From Macrolepiota albuminosa (lineage: Eukaryota; Basidiomycota; Agaricomycetes; Agaricales; Agaricaceae), in assembly GCA_027475525.1 (NCBI GenBank), contig JAMWFC010000047.1, positions 51,111 to 115,110 on the forward strand: a stretch of DNA of 64,000 bases. Reading direction: 5' to 3'. Positions 35,684-46,986 of the stretch are shown here, in pieces (the stretch's first letter is position 1; each line of letters begins with the position of its first letter). A model generated the notes under the pieces. The model did not search any database, had not been told where the DNA came from, and saw nothing but the letters and a program-made list of their open reading frames with translations. The translations under genes were made by a program, and so were the position numbers.

Positions 35684-38600
35684 TTGGCGACGATCACGGA
35701 GATGTGGCGCTAACGCTGGAATATGACCATTCAACTGGTCTTGTAACTGTTATGTCTACTGCTTTTCTTGACGAAGATGTTTTAACTACTTTACCTACTA
35801 CCGACGCAGAGCCTTCCCAGAAAAATCAAAACATTACCGACTCTTCTCTTGCCTACTTGTACCTTACCGCTTCCGAATCTTTTCAAAGTATTGCGTCTAC
35901 CGACACCTATCTCACTACTCTTCCCGGAGCCTCGTCTCCTGCCGTTCTTGGACTTGCCGCTCCTCAGGCTACAGTTCCCCTTTCCACATCTGTGTATAAC
36001 CAAGCTAACGCTCCCAAAAGGAAAGGGGTTCAAGTTAAAAAGAAATATAAGCCAGTTGCGCTTAAAACAAAACCCATCGCTACGCACTCTCCCGAGACGT
36101 TTAGGATCGAGCGCCAGATTATTGGCGACCCTCTTGCCGACATGCCGACCTTATCGCCGAATCCGCCACCCTTTCAGCCCACAGGACGTTTTACCGAGGA
36201 ACGCCAACAGCAGTTCGCCAAGGAGCACGACACAGGATTTTTGACCAAAGATGAGTTGAACGTCCTTACCGATCTTGTCGCTAAGCAAGACAAAGCCTTT
36301 GCTTGGGAGGACTCCGAACGCGGCAGTCTACGTACAGATTTCTTCCCGCCTGTCGTCATCCCGACTATCCCTCACGTGCCGTGGACTGAGCACAACCGAC
36401 CGTTACCGCCTGGGATCGAAGCCGAGGTCTGCCAAATCATTAGGACCAAGATACAGGCTGGCGTCTACGAGCCCTCAAATAGTTCTTACCGCTCCCGTTG
36501 GTTTTGCGTCCTCAAAAAGAACGGCAATCTACGCATAGTCCACAGTCTCGAACCGCTGAATAGGGTTACTATACGACACTCTGGCGTACCGCCTTTCCCT
36601 GACCACTTTGCCGAGTCCTTTGCCGGGCGCATTTGTGGCGCCACCCTTGACCTCTACGTTGGCTACGATGAACGCTTAATCCACCCTTCTTCCCGTGACC
36701 TCACTACGTTTCAAACTCCGTTTGGCGCCTTGCGCCTAGTCACCCTACCGATGGGCTGGACAAACTCAGTCCCTATATTCCACGACGACATCACTTTCAT
36801 CCTCCAACCCGAGATACCGCACCATGTCCTTAGCTTCATTGATGACGTTGGCGTCAAAGGCCCCAAAGACTGGCGACTCGTAAACGGCTTACCGGCAACC
36901 CATCCCGACAACTCCAACATTCGCTTAGCGCTATGGGACTTTTTCCAGCTGCTCAATCGAGTTCTCCAGCGTATGAAGTATAGCGGTGGTACGTTTAGCG
37001 GTCACAAACTCCTCCTTTGCGCGCCAAGGTTCAAAATACTTGGTCACATCTGCACTCCCGACGAGTCTCGCTTAGCACTCCTAGAGCGCTGGGGTCCTTG
37101 CCGCGACCTATCTGAAGTTCGCGCCTTTCTCGGTACCGTTGGCGTTCTAAGGATATTCGTCAAGAACTTTGCCCATCGCGCACACGCCCTTAACCGACTC
37201 ACCCGCGCCAACGAGCCCTTCGAATTTGGGCCAGAACAGGTCACTGCCCAACGCGACTTAGTAAAAGCCTTACAAGACGCCAAGCCCCTAGTCCCCATCG
37301 ATTATACCTCTGCCGACCCTGTTATCTTGGCGGTGGATACCTCGTACATTGCTGTTGGCTACTTCTTGTGCCAGTGCCTTAGCGACAATCGGAAACAGCG
37401 ACGCTACAACCGCTTTGGGTCTATCACGCTAAACGACAGAGAGTCTCGCTACAGCCAGCCTAAGCTAGAACTCTATGGGCTCTTCAAAGCCTTCCGGTCG
37501 CTAAAGATGTATTTGATTGGCGTACGGAACCTTATCGTTGAAGTCGACGCTAGGTACATCAAGGGCATGTTGCAGAATCCCGATATTCAGCCATCCGCTA
37601 GCATGAATCGGTGGGTAGTCGCCATCCTCATGTTTCACTTTGAGCTGGTACACGTCAAGAGTTCTTTCCACGGACCAGATGGACTCTCTAGGCGACCACG
37701 GCAGCCTGGCGACCCGGCAGTGGACCCACAGGCTGATAGCGATTTTGAGGATTGGATCGACCGACTACATGGTTTCGTGCACCTCATACAACAGCCTATC
37801 CCCTTACTACGACGGCAACAGCCTACCAGCATCCTGTTACATCCCATCGTCCCTTACCGCCCCGAGACCTTTAGCGCACCTCTCACGTTCTATACGGCAA
37901 GCATCCTTAAACAAGACTTGCCGCCAATAAAAGTCGTACAGGAACCCCAGTCGCTAAGAGAAGACAGCAGAAACCTGACCTACGATGCCGTTCCCCGATC
38001 CGCCAAGGCAAAGGCGGAAGACAGTCGCTTGTTACTCGTTGAACAATGGCTACAAGACCTTAAGCGACCCCCAGACCTTACCGACGAACAATACGCGACC
38101 TTTATCCGTTATGCCACCCGCTTCTTCTTTACCGACAACCGACTTTGGCGACGAAATCGAGATGGCGCCCACAAGCTGATCATCAAGCCAGAAGGTCGCT
38201 TACGAGTCTTGCGCGCCATGCATGACGAGCTAGGCCATAGAGGTCTGTACGCTACCCGAGCTTCTCTGTTAGAACGATTCTGGTGGCCACACGCTAGTGC
38301 CGACGTCGCTTGGTACATTAGGACTTGCCACCTCTGCCAGATTCAACAGACACGCCAAGTGCTCATACCGCCAACCGTTGCCACGCCAGCTCCCCTCTTC
38401 AGCAAAATCTACGTCGACACCATGCACATGCCCAAATCTGGTCGCTACAAGTACATCATTCAAGGTCGTTGCTCGCTAATCCACTGGCCTGAATTTCGAA
38501 TGCTCCAAAGAGAAAATACCGACGCGGTCGCCAAGTGGCTATTTGAGGACGTCATCTGCCGTTGGGGAGCGCTAAGAGAAATCGTTACGGATAACGGTGC

Positions 38601-39390
38601 GCCCATTATCAAAGCGCTAACCTATCTCGCCAAGAAGTACAACATTCACCACATTCGAGTATCTGGCTACAACAAGCGCGCCAATGGCCTGGTAGAGAGA
38701 CCACACTTTGACGTCCGGCAAGCGCTCTTCAAGGCGGTCGATGGCGACGAGGCTCGTTGGAGTGAAGCGACGTATTCAGTATTTTGGTCGGAAAGAGTTA
38801 CTATTCGTAAGCGCATGGGTTGCTCTCCCTACTACGCGGCTACTGGCACCCATCCTTTACTCCCTGCCGACATTATAGAAGCGACCTATCTTCAGCCAGC
38901 ACCCAATAGTATCTTAGCGACTACCGACCTTATCGCCAGACGAGCCATTGATCTCCAGCGAAGGAAAGAAGATTTGGAGCGACTTCACGAGGTAGTCTTT
39001 AGCGCCCGTCGCCAAGCAGCCCTACGATTCGAAACCGAGCATAGCGCCACCATCAAAGATTACAACTTCCCGAGAGGAGCGCTAGTGCTCATGCGCAACT
39101 CCAAAATTGAAACCTCATACAACAAGAAAATGCGCCCTCGCTATCTAGGACCTTTGGTAGTTATCTCTCGTAACCGTGGAGGCGCTTACGTGCTCTGTGA
39201 ATTAGATGGTTCAGTCCTACACCGACCTGTTGCCGCCTTTCGCCTATTACCGTACCTCGCTAGAGAACACATTGACTTGCCGCTTGAAGCGCTAGATATC
39301 GACACCGCCAAGTTAAGAGAACTTGAGGAAACCGAACTATTGGACGATGATGACTTGCCGACTTTAGTTGAAGAAGAAGAAAACGATTAG
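35656..39390 (+). CDS. pol: Element B pol: reverse transcriptase, RNase H, integrase
   Basis: 1244 codons, fully open. The first ATG is weakly placed, and the 28-base overlap with gag (35656-35683) in the -1 frame implies entry by frameshifting. Domains: linker (1-220), reverse transcriptase (about 225-460; TLDLYVGYDERLI, FQTPFGALRLVTLPMGWTNS, catalytic FIDDVGV near 36837), RNase H (PVILAVDTSYIAVGYFL near 37318; ends HVKSSFHGPDGLSRRP), integrase zinc finger (HDELGH to CHLCQIQQ near 38225-38345), integrase core (Asp in VDTMHMP, TDNGAPI, Glu in KRANGLVE), and a C-terminal region with YNKKMRPRYLGPLVVISRN. No chromodomain is present. It would copy the RNA into DNA and insert it. Confidence 0.93.
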   Translation: MFSQTIEEVIGDDHGDVALTLEYDHSTGLVTVMSTAFLDEDVLTTLPTTDAEPSQKNQNITDSSLAYLYLTASESFQSIASTDTYLTTLPGASSPAVLGLAAPQATVPLSTSVYNQANAPKRKGVQVKKKYKPVALKTKPIATHSPETFRIERQIIGDPLADMPTLSPNPPPFQPTGRFTEERQQQFAKEHDTGFLTKDELNVLTDLVAKQDKAFAWEDSERGSLRTDFFPPVVIPTIPHVPWTEHNRPLPPGIEAEVCQIIRTKIQAGVYEPSNSSYRSRWFCVLKKNGNLRIVHSLEPLNRVTIRHSGVPPFPDHFAESFAGRICGATLDLYVGYDERLIHPSSRDLTTFQTPFGALRLVTLPMGWTNSVPIFHDDITFILQPEIPHHVLSFIDDVGVKGPKDWRLVNGLPATHPDNSNIRLALWDFFQLLNRVLQRMKYSGGTFSGHKLLLCAPRFKILGHICTPDESRLALLERWGPCRDLSEVRAFLGTVGVLRIFVKNFAHRAHALNRLTRANEPFEFGPEQVTAQRDLVKALQDAKPLVPIDYTSADPVILAVDTSYIAVGYFLCQCLSDNRKQRRYNRFGSITLNDRESRYSQPKLELYGLFKAFRSLKMYLIGVRNLIVEVDARYIKGMLQNPDIQPSASMNRWVVAILMFHFELVHVKSSFHGPDGLSRRPRQPGDPAVDPQADSDFEDWIDRLHGFVHLIQQPIPLLRRQQPTSILLHPIVPYRPETFSAPLTFYTASILKQDLPPIKVVQEPQSLREDSRNLTYDAVPRSAKAKAEDSRLLLVEQWLQDLKRPPDLTDEQYATFIRYATRFFFTDNRLWRRNRDGAHKLIIKPEGRLRVLRAMHDELGHRGLYATRASLLERFWWPHASADVAWYIRTCHLCQIQQTRQVLIPPTVATPAPLFSKIYVDTMHMPKSGRYKYIIQGRCSLIHWPEFRMLQRENTDAVAKWLFEDVICRWGALREIVTDNGAPIIKALTYLAKKYNIHHIRVSGYNKRANGLVERPHFDVRQALFKAVDGDEARWSEATYSVFWSERVTIRKRMGCSPYYAATGTHPLLPADIIEATYLQPAPNSILATTDLIARRAIDLQRRKEDLERLHEVVFSARRQAALRFETEHSATIKDYNFPRGALVLMRNSKIETSYNKKMRPRYLGPLVVISRNRGGAYVLCELDGSVLHRPVAAFRLLPYLAREHIDLPLEALDIDTAKLRELEETELLDDDDLPTLVEEEEND

Positions 39391-39813
39391 AAAAGAATAT
39401 TATTGATAAGCTCCTTTTTCTATTACTTACTTTACTTATCTTGCTTGCCGATACTTACTATACTATATTCAACAGACATTTTCTTACATAGTCAAGCCGC
39501 AGCGCTAGCGTGTCGCCAACGCTTAGCGCATTGCGCAACTCTCGCCAGGGGTTTTTCGCCATGATGATTTACTGAGCGTTCCCCTTTTCTCAAAAATTTG
39601 TCTAAGTCCCTCACCTACTACTCCTCTTGCTAATACCTACCTCAGAATACTTACCGCTTGCTTTCTCTTTGCTATACTTTCCTTGCTCTCTGCGGCTGCG
39701 CTAACTCAAATTATGGGACTTGTCCTTCCACTCGGCAAGAAGGCGGCAAGAAATATATTTACGCGTACAAAACAAAAACTAAATACACGACGGCCTATCT
39801 ACCCTAAGGTCCG
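39391..39813. other. Spacer between pol and accessory gene of element B
   Basis: 423 bases between convergent stop codons, rich in CTTACT/CTTGCC words, homologous to 7986-8497 of element A. No gene is seen. Confidence 0.6.
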
Positions 39814-42053
39814 TCAGTCTTCACGATCGGAAAGCGGCAAGGAGTCGTCGAATGGCAGAAGGTCGCCAACCTGGACCTGATTGAGGACTTGCCACTCTAG
39901 CGCCTCGTTGCAGTCGGCTTGGTATTCCTCCAGGGTCTCCATGCTTCGGGTCAAGTTTGAGTACCGAAGTCGGGAAGCCATGATCTGTTGACGAACGCGT
40001 TCGCGCTCGCGACCCAAAACCGCACGCATGCTTGCCGCACGAACCCCCAGCCGCTCTATAACCTGAGGCGGGTAAAGGGCCACCACGGGATACACCAAGT
40101 CCTCCCCCAGCCACTCGTAAGAGTCGCCAGTGACTCGTGGCTGAGGCTGGGGGGTCCACGACGAGGGCCCACTCGAGCTCGTCCAGAGCTGTGTCGCCAA
40201 GTCGCCTTCACTTACCCAGGGGGCGGCAGGCTCCACCGTCGGCAACTCCTGGGACTCGCCAGGACCGTCCCGCAAAGTCTCCTCCAACTCCCCCTCAGCA
40301 TCCTCATTGCCGCCCTCTTCCTCCTCGCGGCTTGGCGACCCTTCCCTTTTCTCCTCCTCCCCGGCCAACTCCTGTGCGCCAGCGGGCTCCCCCATTACCA
40401 CGTCACCCTCATCTCCTGGGGCGCCAGCAGTCGAAACATCGTGTGGCGCGTCCTCAGGCAAAGAGAGAGGGGACAGTAGGCGGCTGGGGCCAGCCTCACC
40501 GCTAACGGGAGGAAGGCGGCTGGCGGCAAGAGCTTCTCCAAGCTCCCTCATCTCCGTGTCCTCAGCAATTGGAGAGGGGGAGGGCGACTCGATACGTACG
40601 CGCTTGGCCTTACCCTTGCCCTTGCTTGGGGAGGAGGCCTTGCGCTTTTCTTGGCGCTCGCCAGCGCCGCGTTGTCCGACCGATTCCGATTCATCTCCTT
40701 GGCGCGTCGGCAGCGCCAAGGAGGACTTGCTGATCTTCGCCGCTCTCCCAGCGGCAACCTCCCTACGTTCCCCCTCGACAAACTCCCTAGCCCGCTTGAC
40801 CAAAACCGCCCGGGAAAAGGTCTTCTCGACAAAGGCATCAGGCGCCCCGCCACGCTCACGACTCTTGGCGCCGTCGATTGTGCAAGCACGCTTGAGAGTG
40901 CCGCAGCGGTAACAGGGTTGGGCGCCAGTGGGGAACCAGCAACTTTCTGGGTCGTTATCGGCCCAACATTTGTCACACTACTTTGCTTGAGAACAAAAAT
41001 CATACGAAAAGGCTAAGACAACTTACCGCTCCACGCGAATCTTTGAACTCCTGGCGCGTCGCCAGGGAAACCGTGCGCTTGTTCTTCATCTCGGGAATCT
41101 CCACTCCTCCCTCGATGCCCTCGTCCATCACTACATCTTCCCGGCGCGGCAAGAGCAGACCCTTCAACTCCTTGTCGTCGAAAGTAGTCTGACTAGGGAG
41201 CTGGGAGAGAGAGTCAGTAGAAGGTCGGCAAAGTGTCACGACGGCGTACCTCGTATTGAGGACCCTTCCCCTTGCGAGACTAGCGACAGTTACCACCGGT
41301 AAGAAGAAGCGCCAACGACAGCAGACTTACCTTTTTCTTCAAAGCCTTTCCAGGCTTTGAAGGCGAACCCTGTGTGCCTGCCGGCAGTGTGGGGCTCTGA
41401 ACACTGCCGGCGCGAGACCCCTTGCTGGAACCCTCGGCAACGGACTCCTTCTTCTGCTCCTTGGCGAGCTCTGCCCTCGCCACCGCCAAGGAGTGCGCGG
41501 CAGCGGCAGCGGCAGCCTCCTCCTGCTCTTGCTCGATCTGCAATCGAGCAAGAGGCTCCAGTACCTCTTGCTTGCTACGAGGGGATAGTTCAGTCCATAG
41601 CTAAGGAAGGAAAGGTCAGGAGATACTCACTCGGTTGCCGATGCGCTTACGGTCATCGGCAACGCGCCAGAAAGGATGTCCTCCAGCTCATCTTCGATGG
41701 TGGGGACAGGGGGAGGCGCCTAGAGAGCAATCAGCTTAGCGACACGCCAGGCAAAAACAACAACTTACAAAGCGGGAGAAAGGCGCCAACCACTCAGCGC
41801 CACGATTATCGACATACCGGGCGCGGCACCACTCCCGCACCTCGATTTCGCGATCCCACCCGACGCCAAGGACCCTCACCTCATACCACCTTTCCAGCAA
41901 CTTCATCACGCCAACCACCAGGTTTTGAGACGCCTCGGCGCCAACGCCCTCAATATGCCGAATGAAACGGTTTGCCTTGGCGATGTAGGCGTATGCGGCT
42001 TCTTGAGCAGCTTGAGATGGGACGGGGGGCGGAGTTGGAATACGGAAGGACAT
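39814..42053 (-). CDS. Antisense accessory gene of element B, intron-containing zinc-cluster protein
   Basis: Runs opposite to gag-pol; ATG at 42053 lies 170 bp from the 3' LTR. Six exons on the minus strand: 42053-41769, 41719-41651, 41600-41331, 41279-41250, 41200-41027 and 40977-39814, all GT-AG and phase 0, giving about 663 residues without a stop. Order: N-terminal domain (MSFRIPTPPPVPSQAAQEAA; KLLERWYEVRVLGVGWDREI), Glu/Ala coiled coil, LPSQTTFDDKELKGLLLPRR, six-cysteine cluster C-X2-C-X8-C-X8-C-X2-C-X6-C (CDKCWADNDPESC, then CYRCGTLKRAC), basic SKGKGKAKRVRIESPSPSP, acidic linker, coiled coil (LGRERERVRQQIMASRLRYS) and acidic end. The same exon pattern in element A supports the model. 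Cluster spacing differs from Gal4-type Zn2Cys6 (X6 at the first loop). Transcription probably starts in or beside the 3' LTR. A nuclear DNA- or RNA-binding role is an inference. Confidence 0.82.
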
Positions 42054-42210
42054 ATTTTTATTGTTGAGCGCCAGAAAAAGATGGGGAGAAGAAACGAAGT
42101 CCAAATTCACGTGCCAGGACTATAAACAAAATTTCAAGAACGCACGGACCACTTGTCACAAAAGCGGTAACGGTAGCCTTATTTGGTGACTGAGGACAGT
42201 CAATTTTTCA

Positions 42211-42222
42211 GTTGGGGGGAGA
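42211..42222 (+). other. Element B polypurine tract
   Basis: GTTGGGGGGAGA directly before the 3' LTR TGATAGG. Confidence 0.87.
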
Positions 42223-43174
42223 TGATAGGACCCTATACAGGTTAGGCGCATCAACGGCAGGCTCGGCACCGGCTCCGGAAACCTTGCCGCACTCGTTCCG
42301 AACTTAGCGCACGCGTTTTACCTATTTTAAGCCACTTCTGACGGCCGCGCACGGCAAGAAGCAGATCCAATCAATGATAGCGCCGATCGGCAGACAAAAT
42401 GACAACTGACAGATGGCATCAGTCACTGACGACAGCGCTTAGCGAGAAGCCTGATGATCTATCAAAAACTGACGGACAGCTTGGCGTTTGACCTTGGCGT
42501 CTGACACCGCTTAGCGTCTCGATTTGGCGCCCGACATCGCTTAGGTGCTCTGACGGACAGAAGGGTGATGGAGTGATGGTTTAGCTTCGCGATCTGTCGC
42601 CTGGCGTCGCTAAGGCTCTTGAATGGACGGTAGGGATCTGAAACCGTTGGAGCTACCCCTTTGAAATTTTCCAGTTTACCGCACTCTGGCGTCATTAGCC
42701 ACTGGCGACGGCGAACTCATTGTAGTATAAAAGTACTTACCGATTTGTACATAGAGGACATCAGAACAATAGACCACAGTTTACTCCCCTTTCCTCAGTC
42801 TCCCTTACGCTCAAGAGCTCATTTACGCTACGGTCGGCAACGTCAAACTCATCGGCAGTTGTAGACGCTCGCCAACACTCGACATACTCGCGCCTTGCAA
42901 CTACGGCAGGCATTATCGACGCTTAGAACTTCGCTAAGCTTATCGTGCTCTTGCCGCTCACCCTTGCCGTGTTCACTTACCGCATTTCCTTAGGCGCTTT
43001 ACCTTAGCGCTTGACACTTGCCGACCCCGTTACCGACTTTTATCCTTTTTCACAGACGCGTTCTCTGGGACCTGCCCGGGACTCCTCAAATCACTTATAG
43101 CGCGCCCAACGCACACTCTTGGTACGGTAACGCAATTGCTACATTTGCTACTGACCAAACTTTGGGCGTCATCA
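42223..43174 (+). repeat. Element B 3' LTR
   Basis: 952 bp from TGATAGGACC to GGGCGTCATCA. The one clear difference from the 5' LTR is GCACGCG against GCACGCA near position 90, at a CpG. Confidence 0.93.
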
Positions 43175-43693
43175 ACGGTAGGGATCTGAAACCGTTGGAG
43201 CTACCCCTATAAAATTTTCTAGTTTACCGCACTTTGGCAATGATTAGTCACTGGCGACGGTGAACTCCTTGTAATATAAAAAGTACTTACTGACTTGTAT
43301 ATAAGCAGCCAAGAACAGAGTTTCCTGCTCCCCTTACTCCAGTCTCTCTTATGGTCGGCAACGTCGAAGTTATCGGCAGTTGCAGACTCTCGCTAACACT
43401 TGACACACTCATGCCTTGCAGCTATGGCAGGCATTAACAACGCTTAGACCTTGCTAAGCTTACCGTGTTCTTGCCGCTCACATTGCCGTGTTCACTTACC
43501 GCTTCTTTCATAGGCGCTTTACATTAGCGCTTGACACTTGCCGACCTTTTTCTGACTTTACTTTATTTTCATAGGCACGTTCTCTGGGACCTGCCCAGGA
43601 CTCCTCTCATCACTTTAAGCACGCCCAATGCAAGCTTTTGGTACGGTAACACTATTGCTATATTTGTTACTGACCAAACTTTGGGCGTCATCA
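43175..43693 (+). repeat. Older family A/B solo LTR, right part
   Basis: Starts with the ACGG duplication shared with 31882-31885 and ends GGGCGTCATCA, followed by GCAT, which matches 31486-31489. It is clearly more diverged than the LTRs of B. Confidence 0.88.
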
Positions 43694-43697
43694 GCAT

Positions 43698-45498
43698 GTC
43701 CTTCAAAAACTGTAAATTTTCAACTTGCATGTAGCATACCTTTGTATTGACTTTACTTCATAGCAGGTGGCTACTCAGTGTCTGCTCTTTCAAAGCCTCC
43801 TATAATAATTGACAATTCAATGTTTTTTGTTAAATTTGCTCCTATTATACTGACTTTGAAGTTCAATAATTCTATAAAGGCAGTAATAAATTATAAATTG
43901 ACAAGTGGGTCTTTGTATTAATATTTGTCAACTTATTTATTTATTTGTTTATTTTTTTTATCTAGTTCCTAGATACAACGGTTATTTAGAAAGTAGACCT
44001 ACCTTTTGCTTTTTGACTGCTACTTTCAATGCTATTGCTAGTTGGCGCATATATAATGGCAACATGTTTAAGTGAGTTACATAGCGGGATAGTTTGAAGG
44101 TTCTTTTTTAGTGTATGTTTACTATTTATTATGATAATCTTATTGGTTATTTATTTATTTATTATTTACTTAATTTTAGATTCCTTTCAACTAACATTAA
44201 ATTTGTTATAGTTTTTCACACTCCTGATCTTGTTGTAGTTGGCAGTGCAGATATCAGATACATGGCATCTTTGATAAAACCTGATAGTTTTAAAGAGCCT
44301 GAATCTGGCATTCTAGGAGAGTTGAAAGAGATTTCTTCTTTTAATTCTATTAGTGGTATATTCTCCAGATATTGTAGTGCCAACTTCAAGACATTTTGCA
44401 TCGCTAGTCCAACTGCTTCTCCTCAATCTGGTGTTAGTAGATCGTCTACAAATCAGGATGCTACCTCTAAGCCATCTTATTTTGCTAGGCTACCTAGAGA
44501 AAAAAGTAAAAATAAAGAAGCAATTTGATTACTGATGCATGTACTATGTATATTTTCTTTAGTTGTCCTTGTCTGTTAATATAAATTTGTTGTTTGCCAC
44601 ATTTTGATCTTTTAGTTTTTTTTTTTTTGCTGAACTATATCATATCACTATTGTGTGCATCACTTTGTTTGACTACAATATTTTAAATAATGCAGCCAAT
44701 TAACATTTTTTAAAATGTGCCATTGATCTCGTGTAAAAGTGATATAGATGAATAAAACTAAATCTGTATGACAAGTTATTGATATTAAAGCACATATTTA
44801 CTGTGTGACATTTTCACTTGCTAAAAGTTGTATCGTCTGATATGTATGACTAATACTTGGTGTTAAAATTTGTCTATAGTTACTTCAATATCATACTAAA
44901 TATAGACTGTCATGATTGAGTTTTTTAAATTTTTTTTAATTATATATATATATATATTGCATGTTAATATCTCCAGTCTTCCTTTTTGTCCTCCTTTCTG
45001 CTCTCTCTCCACACACATACATTCTGCTATTTTTATTATATGTCTGTGACTTTTCCTTATCTTTGCTTATTAAATGAGGCTTTTGCGTCCTGTTTCTAGT
45101 TTACTAATGCATTGCTATCTGATGGAGATCAATCTTACTACCTGCTATAGACCAAATACGGCAATCTATGTGAGTAAACATTGTTAACTTATTTATTGTT
45201 AATGATATTATACATGCTATTATCAGTTTGTAGTGACTTGTTGGCCATATACTTACAAAGAAAGCTACAGTTTTTCCTACTCACAAGAATGATTAGTATT
45301 CTCTCATTTGTGCTCTTATGGTGGGAGATAATATGCCCATGATACCTGAAAAGATTCTGATAAATGCTTGTTTTCAGATTCTTATGGCCTATCATGTTGT
45401 GGATATCTTTGAGATAATAAATAAAGGAGCTATTCAGAGACTCTTTTTATTTGGTCTTATAGCCAACAACTACAAAGCAATATGTATCCAGGGTAGGG
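43698..45498 (+). other. AT-rich region continuing the coding-like exons from left of element B
   Basis: Removing the nested LTR and element B joins RGKEKS at 31480 to MSFKNC at 43696. A plausible next exon is near 43765-43915 (GGYSVSALSKPPIIIDNSMF), and a further one is 44205-44528 (TPDLVVVGSADIRYMASLIK, then ending EKSKNKEAI and stop). Another fragment reads NMPMIPEKILINACFQILMA (45330-45390). All are CpG-poor, in one orientation and separated by AT-rich intron-like DNA. I do not recognise the protein. Confidence 0.4.
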
Positions 45499-45507
45499 CA
45501 TCACAAC

Positions 45508-46324
45508 TGTCACGACCCCTCCCCTCCGGGCCCACCCTGGGACACTCCTGGAACACCCTCCGGGACCCTCCCTCCGACCCCACAGGACACGCCCCGCCAT
45601 CACGACCGCCGACACCGCCATCATGTGCATCAAGGACCGCCATCAGCCGCCCCCAGCCCCGATCAACGATCGGATCACGCAACTCGCTCCGGACATCGCG
45701 CATCACGCATCACGGCCCCATCCACGCCAATTGATCGCGCGCCCCACACGCGCGATCCCGGTACACAGCCCCTGCCGCTACTCAATGACCCCCGGAACCC
45801 ATCCCAGACATCCTGGAACCCCGAGACCCGGCCCCGTAGTACTTATAGTGTAGCTCCCTGTTGTATTCAGTAGTCTTGATATTGCATACACTGTTACTTG
45901 GATATTGCGTGCCCTCTTGTTTGACTGGTACGCCTCGTTTGGTACGCTTCGACTGGCACACCTTAGTATTCGCGTGCTATAAGTTTGGTACGCACTTCGC
46001 GACTGTACGCCTCGTTTGGTACGCTTCGACTGGCACACCTTAGTATTCGCGTGCTATAAGTTTGGTACGCACTTCGCGACTTTTAAGTTACTAACTTGGT
46101 CTCGTCTTAGAACCTCCGGTTCACGACTCGACCCCCTCTAACCCTCAGCCACCCCCAACCCAAAACTCCTGGACTCTAGTCCCCTCTCCCGGGATTACCC
46201 CTGTCCTCGTCTTGAACCCCGGAGTCCTAGCCCCGGAGTTCCAGACACCCGAGCATCCGTAGATCAAGTCCGCACCGTAAGGGCGTCGCTTCCCGGAAAG
46301 CCCCCAATTCAGCGGAACCTGACA
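45508..46324 (+). repeat. Element C family solo LTR
   Basis: TGTCACGACC to GGAACCTGACA, flanked by the 5-bp duplication ACAAC (45503-45507 and 46325-46329). Length 740 without the 77-bp duplication at 45928. It keeps the self-priming word as AGTCTTGATATTG near 45873. No internal region is present, consistent with LTR-LTR recombination. Confidence 0.92.
45928..46081 (+). repeat. 77-bp direct tandem duplication 16
   Basis: Starts at 45928 and 46005, inside the solo LTR. Confidence 0.95.
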
Positions 46325-46908
46325 ACAACAGTATATGTCATACGTTGTATGGAAGCTCACTTTGTGCTATACTATACATGTTCTAGACTGGAGCAGAGCA
46401 GTCCCCACAGTGCCATAGAATACAGAGCCATGGACATGTCACAATATGCTATATGACACGGTCCAGTGGATCAATAAAAGGTAGGCACACACATGCGCAT
46501 GCAGGCCCAGCAGATGCCAGTGGACACTAGCAGATGTTAATGTGTGTCAGCAGCCGCCAGTGGGCATCAGCCATTGACGGACATCATGGCATGAATAAAC
46601 TCTCCTCGAGGTTCCCTACTTCTCTTCCTCTTCCTTCTTCCCCACAATAACTCAAGGCTGCACGCCTCTCCTTCCCTCCTTTTCCCATCCCTGACACCAG
46701 CATACGTCCACAAAAGGGCCCTGCAGACCTATGCAGGCCTACACAAGCCACTAGCAGACATTCATGCAGACATATATCAACAGACTCAAACCTATGCAGG
46801 CCCATGCAGGCCTGCACAAGGCATCAGCAGACATTCACAAAGGCCTATACAGGTTCATGGGGGCTGGTTGGACCAAAGAAAAAGGTAACTTGTCTTGCCC
46901 GCCGTATG

Positions 46909-46986
46909 CCTGTGGGGGAGAAATGAACTCCCAGCCTTGAGAAAGCCTCTAGCAACAGAACACATATTTAATCATTGCACCACAGG
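46909..46986 (-). other. tRNA-like segment in the left inverted repeat (degenerate)
   Basis: The minus strand begins CCTGTGGTGCAATGATTAAA (A-box-like) and ends GGGAGTTCATTTCTCCCCCA (B-box-like, with GTTCATTTC instead of GTTCGATTC). It is the counterpart of 53716-53793. The ends CCTGTGG/CCACAGG would pair. The B box is damaged, so a functional tRNA is unlikely. Confidence 0.5.

Larger units (their letters stand above)
31886..43174 (+). mobile_element. Element B: young Ty3/Gypsy retrotransposon of family A/B, forward orientation
   Basis: The LTRs are 31886-32914 (with one 77-bp duplication) and 42223-43174. I saw one difference between them by eye, so insertion looks recent. It lies inside an older LTR of its own family with target duplication ACGG (31882-31885 and 43175-43178). 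Content: primer site, gag-protease, pol in the -1 frame, antisense accessory gene, polypurine tract. Pol (1244 codons) and the accessory gene are open. The gag frame is broken at about 33.95 kb by a 77-bp duplication and by one base fewer than element A (CCCACCCCTGAG against CCCACCACCTGAG). It is the best-preserved copy here. Confidence 0.95.
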
